Positions 1 to 8,547 are shown, numbered from the stretch's first letter. The stretch is 21,209 nucleotides of DNA from an uncultured Akkermansia sp. (GCA_947585525.1 CANPXA010000010.1:1-21209); one strand, 5' to 3'. Numbers and translations: made by a program. Notes: generated by a model from the sequence alone, not told the origin.

Positions 1-262
1 GTGAAGGCATTCCCTGCAAGTGGCGTAAAATGAGCAGCAATGGTATTTTAATCTGGACACCTCTTTCAAAAAGAGATGACAATTCCTAACCATCGCTTGG
101 AATGAGCCGGGAAAGGGCAAGGTCCGTTCAGCGGCACCATCCTTTTTCAGACAAACCGATTTCGCATGGACGCAAAACAGCCATCGTTCGTCGTTCTTAG
201 CAGAATTGCCCTGATTTTTGCAGTTGTAAAGGGAGTGGATTCATGCTAAACTGGAAGCCGTT
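1..262. other. Upstream region without a supported gene
   Basis: No convincing coding region is visible here. A GTG-initiated frame from base 1 ends at a TGA after ten codons, so it could be the tail of an upstream gene, but it is too short to identify. A small inverted repeat (CTCTTT / AAAGAG, about 61-75) has no following T-run and is not called a terminator. The region before argC carries only a weak promoter-like pair, listed separately. Confidence 0.5.
224..252 (+). promoter_or_regulatory. Weak candidate promoter for argC
   Basis: TTGTAA (224-229), a 17-base spacer, then TAAACT (247-252). Each box matches the sigma70 consensus at four of six positions. The -10-like box ends only 10 bases before the argC ATG, so a transcript starting here would have almost no leader. 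The Shine-Dalgarno-like GGAAG at 253-257 lies in that gap. This is a pattern match only. Confidence 0.25.
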
Positions 263-1306
263 ATGAAGAAGGTCAAGACCGCAGTGGTGGGGGCAAGCGG
301 GTACACGGGACAGGAGTTGTTGCGTATTTTGCTGCAGCATCCCGGGGTGGAGTTGGTTTGTGCCACATCCCGGCAGTACCGGGGTGAGAGGCTGAGTGAC
401 GTTTTTCCGAGATTTCGCGGGGTTCCGGGGGCGGAATTGAGGTTTACGGCGGCGGATGCGGTCGGTGTGGTGGCGAGTGGGGCGGAGGCCGCTTTTTTGG
501 CGTTGCCGCACGGAGTGTCGGTGGAGTATGGAAGAGAGCTTGTGGAGAGGGGGCTGCGCGTGGTTGATTTATCGGCTGATTTTCGGTTGAACGACCCGGC
601 GGTGTATGAAGAATTTTACGGGAAGCCGCATGCGGACGTGGAGTTGCTGAAGGAAGCTGTGTACGGGATGCCGGAATGGCACCGGCAGGAGATTGAGAAG
701 GCGCGCATCGTGGGGTCGCCGGGGTGTTATCCCACGAGCATCATTCTGCCGCTGGTTCCGTTGTTGAGGGCAGGGCTGGTGCAGCCGCAGGATATCGTTG
801 CAAACAGTGGAAGCGGCGTCTCCGGTGCGGGACGCAAAGCGGATGTCTCCTATCACTTCTGTGAGTGCAATGAAAGCATGCGCGCCTACAGCGTGCCGCG
901 TCACCGCCATCTCTCGGAGATTGAACAGGAACTTTCCCTCGCTGCCCGGACTCCCCTGCGTATCACGTTCATCCCGCATCTCATGCCGGTGAACACGGGA
1001 ATCCTCACCACCATCATCGCCAAACTTACTCCGGGCGCCTCGGCGAGCGACCTGACGCGCTGCTACGAGGAGGCGTACGGCAAAGAGCCATTTGTGCGGT
1101 TGCTGGGCGAGGGGGTGCCGGCGGACACGAAGAATGTGACGCGGACGAATTTTGTGGATATCGGATGGGCGGAGGATAAGAGGACGGGGCGGGCGGTGTT
1201 GATGAGCGCGGAGGACAACGTGATCAAGGGCGCCGGGGGACAGGGAGTGCACGCCTTCAACATCATGTACGGTTTTCCGGAGACGACAGGGTTGATTCTG
1301 CTGTGA
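263..1306 (+). CDS. argC: N-acetyl-gamma-glutamyl-phosphate reductase
   Basis: ArgC catalyses the NADPH-dependent reduction of N-acetyl-glutamyl-5-phosphate to the semialdehyde, the third step of arginine synthesis, in the cytoplasm. The protein has 347 residues, the usual size for the family. The N-terminal nucleotide-binding motif VVGASGYTGQELLR (about 8-21) is typical, and the active-site cysteine is in GSPGCYPTS (Cys155). The family's C-terminal half is recognisable (HRHLSEIEQEL, then FIPHLMPVNTGI). The ATG at 263 is preceded by GGAAG five bases upstream, and the N-terminus aligns with the family start, so this start is well supported. The next gene begins 21 bases downstream and probably belongs to the same transcript. 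No other arginine gene is in the window, so the pathway appears scattered, as is common outside classical arg operons. Confidence 0.96.
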   Translation: MKKVKTAVVGASGYTGQELLRILLQHPGVELVCATSRQYRGERLSDVFPRFRGVPGAELRFTAADAVGVVASGAEAAFLALPHGVSVEYGRELVERGLRVVDLSADFRLNDPAVYEEFYGKPHADVELLKEAVYGMPEWHRQEIEKARIVGSPGCYPTSIILPLVPLLRAGLVQPQDIVANSGSGVSGAGRKADVSYHFCECNESMRAYSVPRHRHLSEIEQELSLAARTPLRITFIPHLMPVNTGILTTIIAKLTPGASASDLTRCYEEAYGKEPFVRLLGEGVPADTKNVTRTNFVDIGWAEDKRTGRAVLMSAEDNVIKGAGGQGVHAFNIMYGFPETTGLILL

Positions 1307-1327
1307 CCCGAGTGAGGAAGGAATGAT

Positions 1328-2761
1328 TTGGACGAAGAAATGAAGCCGGTATTACTCATAGTCGATGACGAGAGGGCGACCCGCAATGTGCTCAGCCAGG
1401 CGCTGGAGGATGGCTATGAGGTGTACACCGCCGGTAACGGCAAGGCGGCGCGGGCTATTTTGGAGAGCGAGCCTGTGGACATCCTGCTCACCGATCTCAG
1501 GCTGGGAGGCGAGAGCGGGATGGATATCATTGATGATGCTCTGAGGCTGCACCCTGCGCCGACTTGCATCATGATGACGGCCTACGGTAGCAAGGATACG
1601 GCGGCGGAGGCAAAAAAGCACGGGGCTTATTATTTTCTGACGAAGCCGTTGAATCTGGACGAGGTGGAGCTCCTGCTGAAACAGGCGGCGCACACGCGCA
1701 ATCTGGAGACGCGCAACCGGGAATTGACGGAGAAACTGCAACCCATGGGCGGATTGGGTGCGATGCTCGGCGAGAGCGCGCCCATGCGTGCCATCTTTGA
1801 GCGCATCAGGCAAGTGGCTCCGGCGAATGCAACCGTCCTGATCGAGGGAGAGACCGGAACCGGCAAGGAACTTGTGGCGAGGGCGCTGCACGAGCTTTCC
1901 CCGCGCGCCGAAAAAGGAAAATTTGTGGCGGTTAATTGCGCGGCCCTCTCCCCCCAGCTGATGGAAAGTGAACTTTTCGGACACGAGAAGGGCTCATTCA
2001 CCGGAGCCATCCAACGTCGTATAGGACGCTTCGAAGAGGCCGACGGAGGCACGCTTTTCCTGGACGAGATCGGGGAGATGGATATGCCCTCGCAGGTGAA
2101 GTTGCTGCGGGTGCTGGCGGAAAGGAGCATCGAGCGCGTGGGCAGCAACGAGAGCATCGCGGTAGATGTGCGTATCATCGCCGCCACCAACAAGGATCTG
2201 GAAACGATGGTGAGGGAAGGTCGATTCCGACAGGACCTCTACCAGCGCCTGAATGTGGTGGACATAGCGTTGCCCCCCCTGCGGGAGAGGGCGGGCGACA
2301 TCGTTCTCATGGCGAATGCCTTCGTGCAGCAGCTTTGCGTAGAGAACCACAAGACGTCCATGAGGTTGAGTCGTGCCGTGCTGGAGAAATTGCGTCGCTA
2401 CACGTGGCCGGGCAACGTGCGTCAACTGCGCACGGCTATGGAGCATGCCGTCGTTATGTGCGATTCCTCTGTCATTTCGATTCGGGATTTACCGGAATAC
2501 CTCGCTGACGAATCAGGCGCCGGAAAGAGGGCGCCTTTGGGTGCGACCGGAGGGGTAGAGGAAGGGTCGAGAGAGACCGGAGAGGGAGATGAGGTTTTGC
2601 TGCTGGAGGAGGTGGTGAAGCGTGCTGTTTTGCGGGCGCTTCAGCGAGCCGGGGGAAACCAATCTGCCGCCGCGAGGATGCTGGGCATCCACCGTCGCAC
2701 GCTTCATCGTCATATCGCCTCATCCCCGCAATACTTTTCCGAATTTTTACCAAAGTCATGA
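1328..2761 (+). CDS. NtrC-family sigma54-dependent response regulator
   Basis: A cytoplasmic transcription activator that, when phosphorylated, should remodel sigma54 RNA polymerase by ATP hydrolysis. Domain order: receiver domain (about 6-120) with acidic residues D13/D14, phospho-acceptor Asp56 and Lys106; AAA+ sigma54-interaction domain with Walker A GETGTGKE (174-181), sigma54-contact loop GSFTGA (222-227, a variant of GAFTGA) and Walker B TLFLDE (242-247); and a C-terminal Fis-type helix-turn-helix (about 430-465, GNQSAAARMLGIHRRTLHRH). The length, 477 residues, is normal. The start is uncertain: TTG at 1328 has AGGAAGGA six bases upstream, while ATG at 1340 gives a cleaner N-terminus (MKPVLLIVDDE) but no well-spaced ribosome site. 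It sits between argC and xseB and overlaps xseB by ATGA. No histidine kinase is in the window, so its partner and targets are unknown. Confidence 0.93.
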   Translation: MDEEMKPVLLIVDDERATRNVLSQALEDGYEVYTAGNGKAARAILESEPVDILLTDLRLGGESGMDIIDDALRLHPAPTCIMMTAYGSKDTAAEAKKHGAYYFLTKPLNLDEVELLLKQAAHTRNLETRNRELTEKLQPMGGLGAMLGESAPMRAIFERIRQVAPANATVLIEGETGTGKELVARALHELSPRAEKGKFVAVNCAALSPQLMESELFGHEKGSFTGAIQRRIGRFEEADGGTLFLDEIGEMDMPSQVKLLRVLAERSIERVGSNESIAVDVRIIAATNKDLETMVREGRFRQDLYQRLNVVDIALPPLRERAGDIVLMANAFVQQLCVENHKTSMRLSRAVLEKLRRYTWPGNVRQLRTAMEHAVVMCDSSVISIRDLPEYLADESGAGKRAPLGATGGVEEGSRETGEGDEVLLLEEVVKRAVLRALQRAGGNQSAAARMLGIHRRTLHRHIASSPQYFSEFLPKS

Positions 2762-3021
2762 CAACCACGCCCCATCAAAAAAACGCAGTCTCCTTCGAGA
2801 AAGCCACAGCTCGCCTCGAACAAATCGTCGAGAAACTTGATGCTCCGGATACCCCCTTGGAGCAGATGATTTCTCTCGTAGAGGAAGGGCTCGCTCTCAT
2901 ACGAAGCAGCAAGGAGATCCTGCACAATGCAGAACTGCGCATACGCGTCCTGGAGGCTCCGGATACAGACACGAAAGAGGAGTCTCTGCCCCAAGAAGAT
3001 GAAGGATTCAGTCTCCAGTGA
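2758..3021 (+). CDS. xseB: Exodeoxyribonuclease VII small subunit
   Basis: XseB is the small helical subunit that binds XseA to form exonuclease VII, which degrades single-stranded DNA to oligonucleotides during repair. The 87-residue length matches the family. The core SFEKATARLEQIVEKLD followed by PLEQMISLVEEGLALI (about 12-50) is the characteristic pattern. The acidic tail is variable in this family. The ATG overlaps the stop of the response regulator by ATGA, which implies translational coupling, and its 3' end overlaps the start of dxs by 23 bases. XseA is not in the window. The xseB-dxs adjacency is a common bacterial arrangement and supports both calls. Confidence 0.92.
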   Translation: MTTTPHQKNAVSFEKATARLEQIVEKLDAPDTPLEQMISLVEEGLALIRSSKEILHNAELRIRVLEAPDTDTKEESLPQEDEGFSLQ

Positions 3022-4921
3022 CGGGGAGCAGGCTCCCCTCCTCGCCGGCATTCATTCGCCGACAGATCTGAAAGCCCTCCCGGCGGAGAGCTTGCCCAAG
3101 CTTGCTCAGGAGGTGAGGAACCTGCTCATCCATTCCCTGTCGCACACGGGAGGACACCTCGCGCCGAACCTCGGAGTGGTCGAACTGAGCATAGCGTTGC
3201 ACCGGGTTTTTGAGACCCCGCGTGACAAGATACTTTTTGACGTCTCGCACCAGAGTTATGTGCACAAAATACTGACCGGTCGGGCGGAGCAGATAGCAAC
3301 GATACGCCAATTCGGCGGCATTTCCGGATTCATGAAGCGCAGCGAGTCGCCCCACGATGCCTACGGCGCCGGACACGCGGGCACGGCTCTTTCGGCCGCG
3401 CTCGGTATGGCGGCTGCACGTGACCTGCAGGGGGAGGACTACCATGTCATCGCCGTGGCGGGAGACGGAGCGTTCACCTGTGGTACGACGCTGGAGGCTC
3501 TCAACAGCATCGCTTCCACCACCAAACGCTTCATCGTCGTTCTCAATGACAACGAGTGGAGCATCGATAAAAACGTGGGATCGCTTTCGCGGTATTTCTC
3601 CTCGCTCCAGGAGACGCAGGCATACAGCTGGCTCAAGGAACGAGCGGATTATTTCCTCAAGAATCTCGCGGGAGAAAAAACGCGGGAACAGGCGGTGCGC
3701 CTCATGACGGCGGCGCGCAGTCTCATATCGCCGTTGAGTTTCTTCCGAGAACTCGGACTCACCTACTACGGACCCATCGATGGACACGATATACGTCGGT
3801 TGGAGAGGGTTCTGCGCATCATAGCCCGGCACCACGAGCCCGCCATCCTGCATATCATCACGCGAAAAGGACAGGGCTATGAGCCAGCCATGCAGGATCC
3901 CACGCGTTTCCATGGCATCGGCAGGTACGATGTTGAGAGTGGAAGCACGCCCTCCTCGGCGTTGCCTACGTATTCGGAGGTGTTCGGTCGTTGCCTCACG
4001 CGTCTGGCGGAGGGCGATGAAAAGATCCTCGCCATTACGGCAGCCATGCCGAGCGGGACCAAGCTGGATATTTTCCGCGCTCAATTTCCGCGTCGTTTCT
4101 ACGATGTGGGTATAGCGGAAGAGCACGCCGCCCTCTTTTCCTGCGGTCTGGCAACGCAAGGCTTCAAGCCCTACCTCGCCATCTACTCCACTTTCATGCA
4201 GCGCTGTGTGGACATGATCGAGCACGACGCCGCTCTGCAGAACTTGCCCGTGCGCTTCTGCATGGATCGTGCGGGACTCTCGCCGGACGATGGACCCACG
4301 CATCACGGACTCTTTGATATCGCCATGCTGCGTGCCATCCCGAACCTCGTGATGATGCAGCCGAAAGATGAAGCGGAGTTGTGTCACATGCTGGTCACGA
4401 TGAAGGAGATTGACGACCGTCCGAGCGTCGTCCGCTATCCTCGTGGGGTGGGGGAGGGAGTGCCCTTGCCGGAGACTCCCCATCCTTTGCCCATCGGAAA
4501 GGCTGAACCGGTGCGGACGCATGAGCAGGACGTCGTGACCCTGATTGCGCTCGGTAACATGAACTCCCTCGCCGCCAAGGTGGCCGACATGATGGAATCC
4601 CGAGGTATTTGTTGCGGGCACGTGAATGCACGGTTCATTAAGCCCCTGGATGAAGAATGCATCCTCGCTTGTGCGACGAAGAGCCGCTTGCTCGTCACGC
4701 TTGAAGATCACGTGGTAACGGGAGGATTCGGCTCCGCTGTGGAGGAGCTGTTGCAGGAGAAAAAGAGTTCATGTCCCGTGTTGTGCATAGGCTGGCCGGA
4801 TGCCTTTGTGGAGCACGGCAGCGCGAATCAACTGCGAGAGTTGCACGGTCTCACCCCGGAGGCTGTGACCGCTCGGGTGCTCGAGAGGCTGGGTATGTCT
4901 GAGGTTGCAGATCCATCATGA
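2999..4921 (+). CDS. dxs: 1-deoxy-D-xylulose-5-phosphate synthase
   Basis: DXS condenses pyruvate and glyceraldehyde 3-phosphate using thiamine diphosphate, the entry step of the MEP isoprenoid pathway. The protein has 640 residues from ATG 2999; an in-frame upstream ATG at 2927 lies inside xseB and adds 24 non-family residues, so it was rejected. Visible landmarks are TGGHLAPNLGVVEL (His53 is the conserved N-terminal His), DVSHQSYVHKILTGR, the thiamine-diphosphate site GDGAF (155-159) with NDNEWSI (183-189), the catalytic Glu374 in GIAEEHA, and DDGPTHHG (430-437). Several normally invariant positions differ: family consensus NDNxMSI has Trp for Met, GIAEQHA has Glu for Gln, and DVGHQAY is DVSHQSY. 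The catalytic residues remain, so an active enzyme of a divergent lineage is the best reading. It overlaps recO by ATGA. Confidence 0.94.
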   Translation: MKDSVSSDGEQAPLLAGIHSPTDLKALPAESLPKLAQEVRNLLIHSLSHTGGHLAPNLGVVELSIALHRVFETPRDKILFDVSHQSYVHKILTGRAEQIATIRQFGGISGFMKRSESPHDAYGAGHAGTALSAALGMAAARDLQGEDYHVIAVAGDGAFTCGTTLEALNSIASTTKRFIVVLNDNEWSIDKNVGSLSRYFSSLQETQAYSWLKERADYFLKNLAGEKTREQAVRLMTAARSLISPLSFFRELGLTYYGPIDGHDIRRLERVLRIIARHHEPAILHIITRKGQGYEPAMQDPTRFHGIGRYDVESGSTPSSALPTYSEVFGRCLTRLAEGDEKILAITAAMPSGTKLDIFRAQFPRRFYDVGIAEEHAALFSCGLATQGFKPYLAIYSTFMQRCVDMIEHDAALQNLPVRFCMDRAGLSPDDGPTHHGLFDIAMLRAIPNLVMMQPKDEAELCHMLVTMKEIDDRPSVVRYPRGVGEGVPLPETPHPLPIGKAEPVRTHEQDVVTLIALGNMNSLAAKVADMMESRGICCGHVNARFIKPLDEECILACATKSRLLVTLEDHVVTGGFGSAVEELLQEKKSSCPVLCIGWPDAFVEHGSANQLRELHGLTPEAVTARVLERLGMSEVADPS

Positions 4922-5463
4922 CAATACGCGACATCGGTTGTGTGCTACGCCTCTTCCCGTATAAGGAGCACGGCGCCATTGTCAGCTGGTGCACGGCTGA
5001 ACACGGCATCGTGCGTACCGTGGCGCGCAGTGTTCTCAAACCCGGCAGCGAGTTGAGCGGTGTGGTGGATCTTTTCCACGAGTGTGAGGTGGTGTACAGG
5101 ACGCCGGCTCGCGGCGACCTCTGTACTCTGGCTTCGGCGGATCTGATTACTCCACGATTGCCGTTGCGCGGGGATTTGACCAAGCTCCGTCTGGCGTCCT
5201 ACATGTGTCGGTTGCTGCTCAGCACGGTGGAGGCGGGCGCGGAGGATGCTCATTGGCACACGCTCATCAGTTCAGCCTTGGATTACACGTCTGAATCCGT
5301 TCCGCGCGTGGAGATCCTGCAGAGATTTGAACAACGGTTGGCGGAGTTGCACGGTCTGTATTCATCGCAGGTGCCGGCGCACTCCGCGCTGTTGCGCCAC
5401 TTTTCTCATCTGCCGGCAGGGCGGGAGGAGTTGGTCGGACAATTGTTGGGCAGCCGTGATTAG
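4918..5463 (+). CDS. recO: Short RecO-like DNA repair protein
   Basis: RecO helps load RecA at single-stranded gaps together with RecR in the RecFOR pathway. The N-terminal OB-fold pattern is visible: CVLRLFPYKEHGAIVSWCTAE, then HGIVRTVARSVLKPGSELSG (about 8-48), then a helical region. At 181 residues it is clearly shorter than the roughly 240 usual for the family. The C-terminal half lacks the paired cysteines that form the zinc site in many RecO proteins. The ATG overlaps the dxs stop by ATGA, so translation is probably coupled. Its stop overlaps the stop of the convergent antiporter gene by a few bases, leaving no room for a terminator between them. The call rests mainly on the N-terminal domain and typical context. 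Confidence 0.8.
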   Translation: MTIRDIGCVLRLFPYKEHGAIVSWCTAEHGIVRTVARSVLKPGSELSGVVDLFHECEVVYRTPARGDLCTLASADLITPRLPLRGDLTKLRLASYMCRLLLSTVEAGAEDAHWHTLISSALDYTSESVPRVEILQRFEQRLAELHGLYSSQVPAHSALLRHFSHLPAGREELVGQLLGSRD

Positions 5464-7163
5464 ACCGGGGCGTGGCGAGCGGCGGATTTGTTGAAAATTT
5501 CGCGCGCGGTGGCGCGTTCGCGCTTGAGTTGCTCATCCGTAGCGCCAAGGGTGGTGAGGAGGAGTTCCATCATGGAGAGGGCTACTTCTTCCTCGCCGGA
5601 GAAGACGGTATCAGCGCCGTCGCTTAACATGGCTTTTGCGTTGTTCCTGTAGGTCGTATAGGCCATGATGGAGATGTTGCTGTTGATTTCGCGGGCGGCG
5701 GCGGCAATTTCCTTAGCCGGTGCGGCGGCGGCCGTGATGATGATGGCTTCCGCTTTCTCAGCGCCGGCCAGCTTGAGGATGGTGCGTTGCCGCGCATCAC
5801 CGTGAAGGACCAGCACTTTGTCTTTACCCTTGGAAAGACGGTTGACCGTGTCGATATTCATCTCAATGACGACGACCTCGATATCGTATTTTTGAAAGAT
5901 GCGTTGCAGGATTTCCCCGCAGGGACCGTAGCCCACGATGATCACCCTGTGGCGGTCTTCGGTCGGAGCCGGCAGCTCGCTGGAAGCGTTCATCACGCCG
6001 ATGCCGCGGTCTTCAAAGAAACGCACGAGGCGGGGCACGAAACGGTAGAGAGCGGCATTGAAGGTTATGGAGATGATGGCGACACCGGTGATCACGTTGA
6101 CGGCAAAATCGGGGAGTATCTTGTACTGGTTGGCGATGAGGGAGGCGAGGATGAAGGAGAATTCCCCGACTTGGGAGAGGGATGTGCTCACGATGAGAGC
6201 CATGCGGCTGGGACGCTTGAGCAGGCGGATGACGATGTAGGCTGCCACGGGTTTGACGATGAGCGTGAGGAGCAGGGCGCAGAGAGCCAGCTCCCAGTAT
6301 TCCAGCAAACCTGCCAGATCGAATCCCATCCCCACCGAAACGAAAAACAAGACGGCAAAGGCATCGCGCATCGGCAGAGCGTCTCCCGCCGCACGCGCCG
6401 AAAATTTGCTCTGCCCTACCACCATGCCGGAAAGGAAGGCCCCGAATTCGAGGGATGCATTGAACACCTTAGAAGAGAGCACGGCAATGCCCAGGGCAAT
6501 GACCAACACAGCCAGAGTAAAGAGTTCGTCACTCGTGCTGCGTGAGACGTAGGTGAGCGTTTTTTCAATGATGAGGCGACCGAGGTAAGCGACACAGAGA
6601 ACGAGCAGGGTGAGTTTGATCGTCATCCAGCCTAGGGCGGGTCCCAGAGCCTGCCCGGCAAAAAATACCGGTAGCAACACCAGAAGAATGATCGTGAAGA
6701 TATCCTCCACCACCAGCCAACCGAGCGCCGTGTGTCCCGCCGGGGTTTGCAGCACCTTGTTGTCTGCCAGCACACGAGTGAGAACCACCGTACTGGACAC
6801 GCACATACAGGCGCCGAAGAGGATGGACACCATCCAGGTGGCGTCCGGCACGAGGACATAGTAGCCCAGAGCTCCGGTCAGCGCGCGCACGACCATGCAG
6901 ACGACAGAACCGGGAACCGCTACCTTCTGCACAGCCAGGAGGTCTTCGAAGTGAAATTGCAGACCCACACCGAAAAGTAGGAGCACGACCCCGATGTGCG
7001 AAAATTCTGCAACAATTTCTCCGTCCACTCCCGTACCCCACCACGATTGAGCCGCCAGAATCCCGGCCAGCAGGTACCCGATGATGGGAGAAAGCTTGAG
7101 TTTTTGAGCGATGATGCCCAGTAGCAGGGCGAGAGCGAGTCCGATGGCGAGTGTGTAGATCAT
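5460..7163 (-). CDS. CPA2 cation:proton antiporter with TrkA-N domain (Kef/RosB-like)
   Basis: An inner-membrane monovalent cation:proton antiporter of the CPA2 family. From ATG 7163 it has 567 residues. The first 385 or so form about a dozen hydrophobic segments with family landmarks FGVGL (64-68), SSTVVLTRVL (123-132), VVEDI (151-155), FVSVGM (274-279) and SQVGEFSF (330-337). A cytoplasmic Rossmann TrkA-N domain follows, with nucleotide-binding GYGPCG (411-416), an acidic residue after the second strand (VVIEMN) and LHGDA. This layout fits KefB/KefC/RosB/YbaL-type exchangers for K+ or Na+; the substrate cannot be fixed from sequence. The start was chosen because ATG 7163 overlaps the methyltransferase stop by ATGA; a start at 7235 would lie inside that gene. 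No KefF/KefG-type accessory gene is adjacent. Confidence 0.9.
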   Translation of the reverse strand: MIYTLAIGLALALLLGIIAQKLKLSPIIGYLLAGILAAQSWWGTGVDGEIVAEFSHIGVVLLLFGVGLQFHFEDLLAVQKVAVPGSVVCMVVRALTGALGYYVLVPDATWMVSILFGACMCVSSTVVLTRVLADNKVLQTPAGHTALGWLVVEDIFTIILLVLLPVFFAGQALGPALGWMTIKLTLLVLCVAYLGRLIIEKTLTYVSRSTSDELFTLAVLVIALGIAVLSSKVFNASLEFGAFLSGMVVGQSKFSARAAGDALPMRDAFAVLFFVSVGMGFDLAGLLEYWELALCALLLTLIVKPVAAYIVIRLLKRPSRMALIVSTSLSQVGEFSFILASLIANQYKILPDFAVNVITGVAIISITFNAALYRFVPRLVRFFEDRGIGVMNASSELPAPTEDRHRVIIVGYGPCGEILQRIFQKYDIEVVVIEMNIDTVNRLSKGKDKVLVLHGDARQRTILKLAGAEKAEAIIITAAAAPAKEIAAAAREINSNISIMAYTTYRNNAKAMLSDGADTVFSGEEEVALSMMELLLTTLGATDEQLKRERATAREIFNKSAARHAPV

Positions 7164-8449
7164 GAGATGACGCGTGCCCAGATTACTTTCAAATAACGCC
7201 CCTCCGGATAGGTGGAGAGATACGGATGATCCCACCCCGGTCCGCTCGTTTCGAGGATCTGCAGACGTTTGCCGAGGCGCTGGGCGGTGTGAATGACGAG
7301 TTCCTCAAAGTCGGCTGCCTTCAGCAAACCCGAGCAAGAGCAGGTGACCAACAGACCGCCCGGACGCACACATTGCATACCGAGACTATTCAGATCCCGA
7401 TATTTTTTGAGCCCCTCCGCGCGTTCCTCATCACGACCGAGAATCAGCTTCGGCGGGTCCAGAAGGACCACATCAAACTGCTTGTTGTTCCGAATCATCT
7501 GGCGGGCGTAAGTGAAGGCGTCGGCGTGCACAAAGTTGATCCGCAGGGGACCGCGCCGGGAGTTGATGTTGGCGTTGCGCTTCGCTTGGGCGATGGCGTT
7601 TTCATCCAGATCGACAGCGGTTACTTCGCCCGCCCCACCGAGCAATTTGGCGTAGATGGAGAAGGCTCCCGTGTAGCAGCAGAGATCCAGCAGGCTCTTG
7701 CCCTGTATCAGTCCGGCGAGCTTCTTGCGGTTTTCCCTCTGGTCGCAAAAAAAACCGGTCTTGTGCCCCCATTCAAAGTCAACCTCAAAGTTGACGCCGT
7801 GCTCCATGATGCGCACCCGTCGCACCGGGCGGCTCGGGGGCGCCGACGTGGGGTCGATCCCCTCCATGCGCGCCACAGCCGGATCCACTCCCACCACGTG
7901 CCGCTCTGTCCCGCATAGCTCGTGCAGCAGGGGAAGCCATCTGCCCAATCTCTGCCACACTCCGAGGGTACTCACCTCCACACTCAACACATCCCCATAG
8001 CGATCCACAATCAGCCCACCGAGACCGTCTGAGTCACCGTGGACGAGCCGATAGGCATTTGTCTCATCCGGCACGAATTGCTTCCTCCATTCCACCGCTG
8101 AGCGAAGGGTTTCTTCCAAGTCCTGCTCGGTGAGGGGGGCTCCACCGTGGCGAAGCATACGCAGAGGGGTCCGCGAGTCAGAATTCCAAAAGCCACCGCC
8201 GAAGTATTCTCCATTCTTGTCATAGACGTGGACGAGACAGCCCGGTGTGGCGTCGGCGCTCACTTCCCCGAGCATACGAGGAAAGACAGCCGGATTGTAC
8301 GTAAAATACTTCATCTGCACCCACGGATGCAGCCATTTTTCGCTTCCGACCGGAGCCTGATTCCCCCGGACCGTCTTTCCCACGGTCGTTTTCCTGTCGG
8401 CACGTTTGCCGCGCTGCTCTGGAAGCTTTGCTCGCACGGTCTCCATCAT
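7160..8449 (-). CDS. RlmI-type 23S rRNA (cytosine-C5) methyltransferase
   Basis: A class I SAM-dependent RNA methyltransferase with an N-terminal PUA domain, resembling RlmI, which makes 5-methylcytosine in 23S rRNA. Residues 30-100 carry the PUA pattern (KWLHPWVQ, GCLVHVYDKNGEYFGGGFWN). The family hallmark HKTGFFCDQRENR is at about 229-241, motif I LDLCCYTGAFS at 254-264, motif IV DPPK at 331-334 and the catalytic cysteine region TCSCSG near 369-374. The start at ATG 8449, with a second ATG directly after it, gives 429 residues. The open frame extends upstream to 8689, but that would run through the tRNA gene and terminator, so it was rejected. Residues 1-33 are basic and not family-like, so a later start is possible. 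It is translationally coupled to the downstream antiporter; why is unclear. Confidence 0.88.
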   Translation of the reverse strand: MMETVRAKLPEQRGKRADRKTTVGKTVRGNQAPVGSEKWLHPWVQMKYFTYNPAVFPRMLGEVSADATPGCLVHVYDKNGEYFGGGFWNSDSRTPLRMLRHGGAPLTEQDLEETLRSAVEWRKQFVPDETNAYRLVHGDSDGLGGLIVDRYGDVLSVEVSTLGVWQRLGRWLPLLHELCGTERHVVGVDPAVARMEGIDPTSAPPSRPVRRVRIMEHGVNFEVDFEWGHKTGFFCDQRENRKKLAGLIQGKSLLDLCCYTGAFSIYAKLLGGAGEVTAVDLDENAIAQAKRNANINSRRGPLRINFVHADAFTYARQMIRNNKQFDVVLLDPPKLILGRDEERAEGLKKYRDLNSLGMQCVRPGGLLVTCSCSGLLKAADFEELVIHTAQRLGKRLQILETSGPGWDHPYLSTYPEGRYLKVIWARVIS

Positions 8450-8507
8450 ACCACAGCGCCCTCTCGCGCGCAAGTCTATGCTTCCGTGCCAACACGAAGG
8501 GGCGATG

Positions 8508-8538
8508 AAAAAAGCCCTGCCTTTTGGGGAGGCAGGGC
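8508..8538 (-). terminator. Intrinsic terminator of the tRNA-fMet transcript
   Basis: On the minus strand, GCCCTGCC (8538-8531) pairs perfectly with GGCAGGGC (8521-8514) across a 9-base loop and is followed directly by six T residues (8513-8508). It lies 10 bases past the 3' end of the tRNA and 59 bases before the methyltransferase ATG. It therefore separates the tRNA transcript from the downstream protein genes, unless readthrough feeds them. Confidence 0.9.
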
Positions 8539-8547
8539 AAGGAATAG

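Noticed and set aside
61..75. Terminator upstream of argC
   Set aside because: The CTCTTT/AAAGAG stem is short and AT-rich with no T-run after it.
3008..4711. 567-codon open frame antisense to dxs
   Set aside because: It lies wholly within a clear dxs coding region, encodes an Arg/His-rich sequence with no domain, and is explained by the high-GC codon use of dxs.
5787..6545. 252-codon frame antisense to the antiporter gene
   Set aside because: His/Asp/Glu-rich shadow of a well-supported membrane protein gene.
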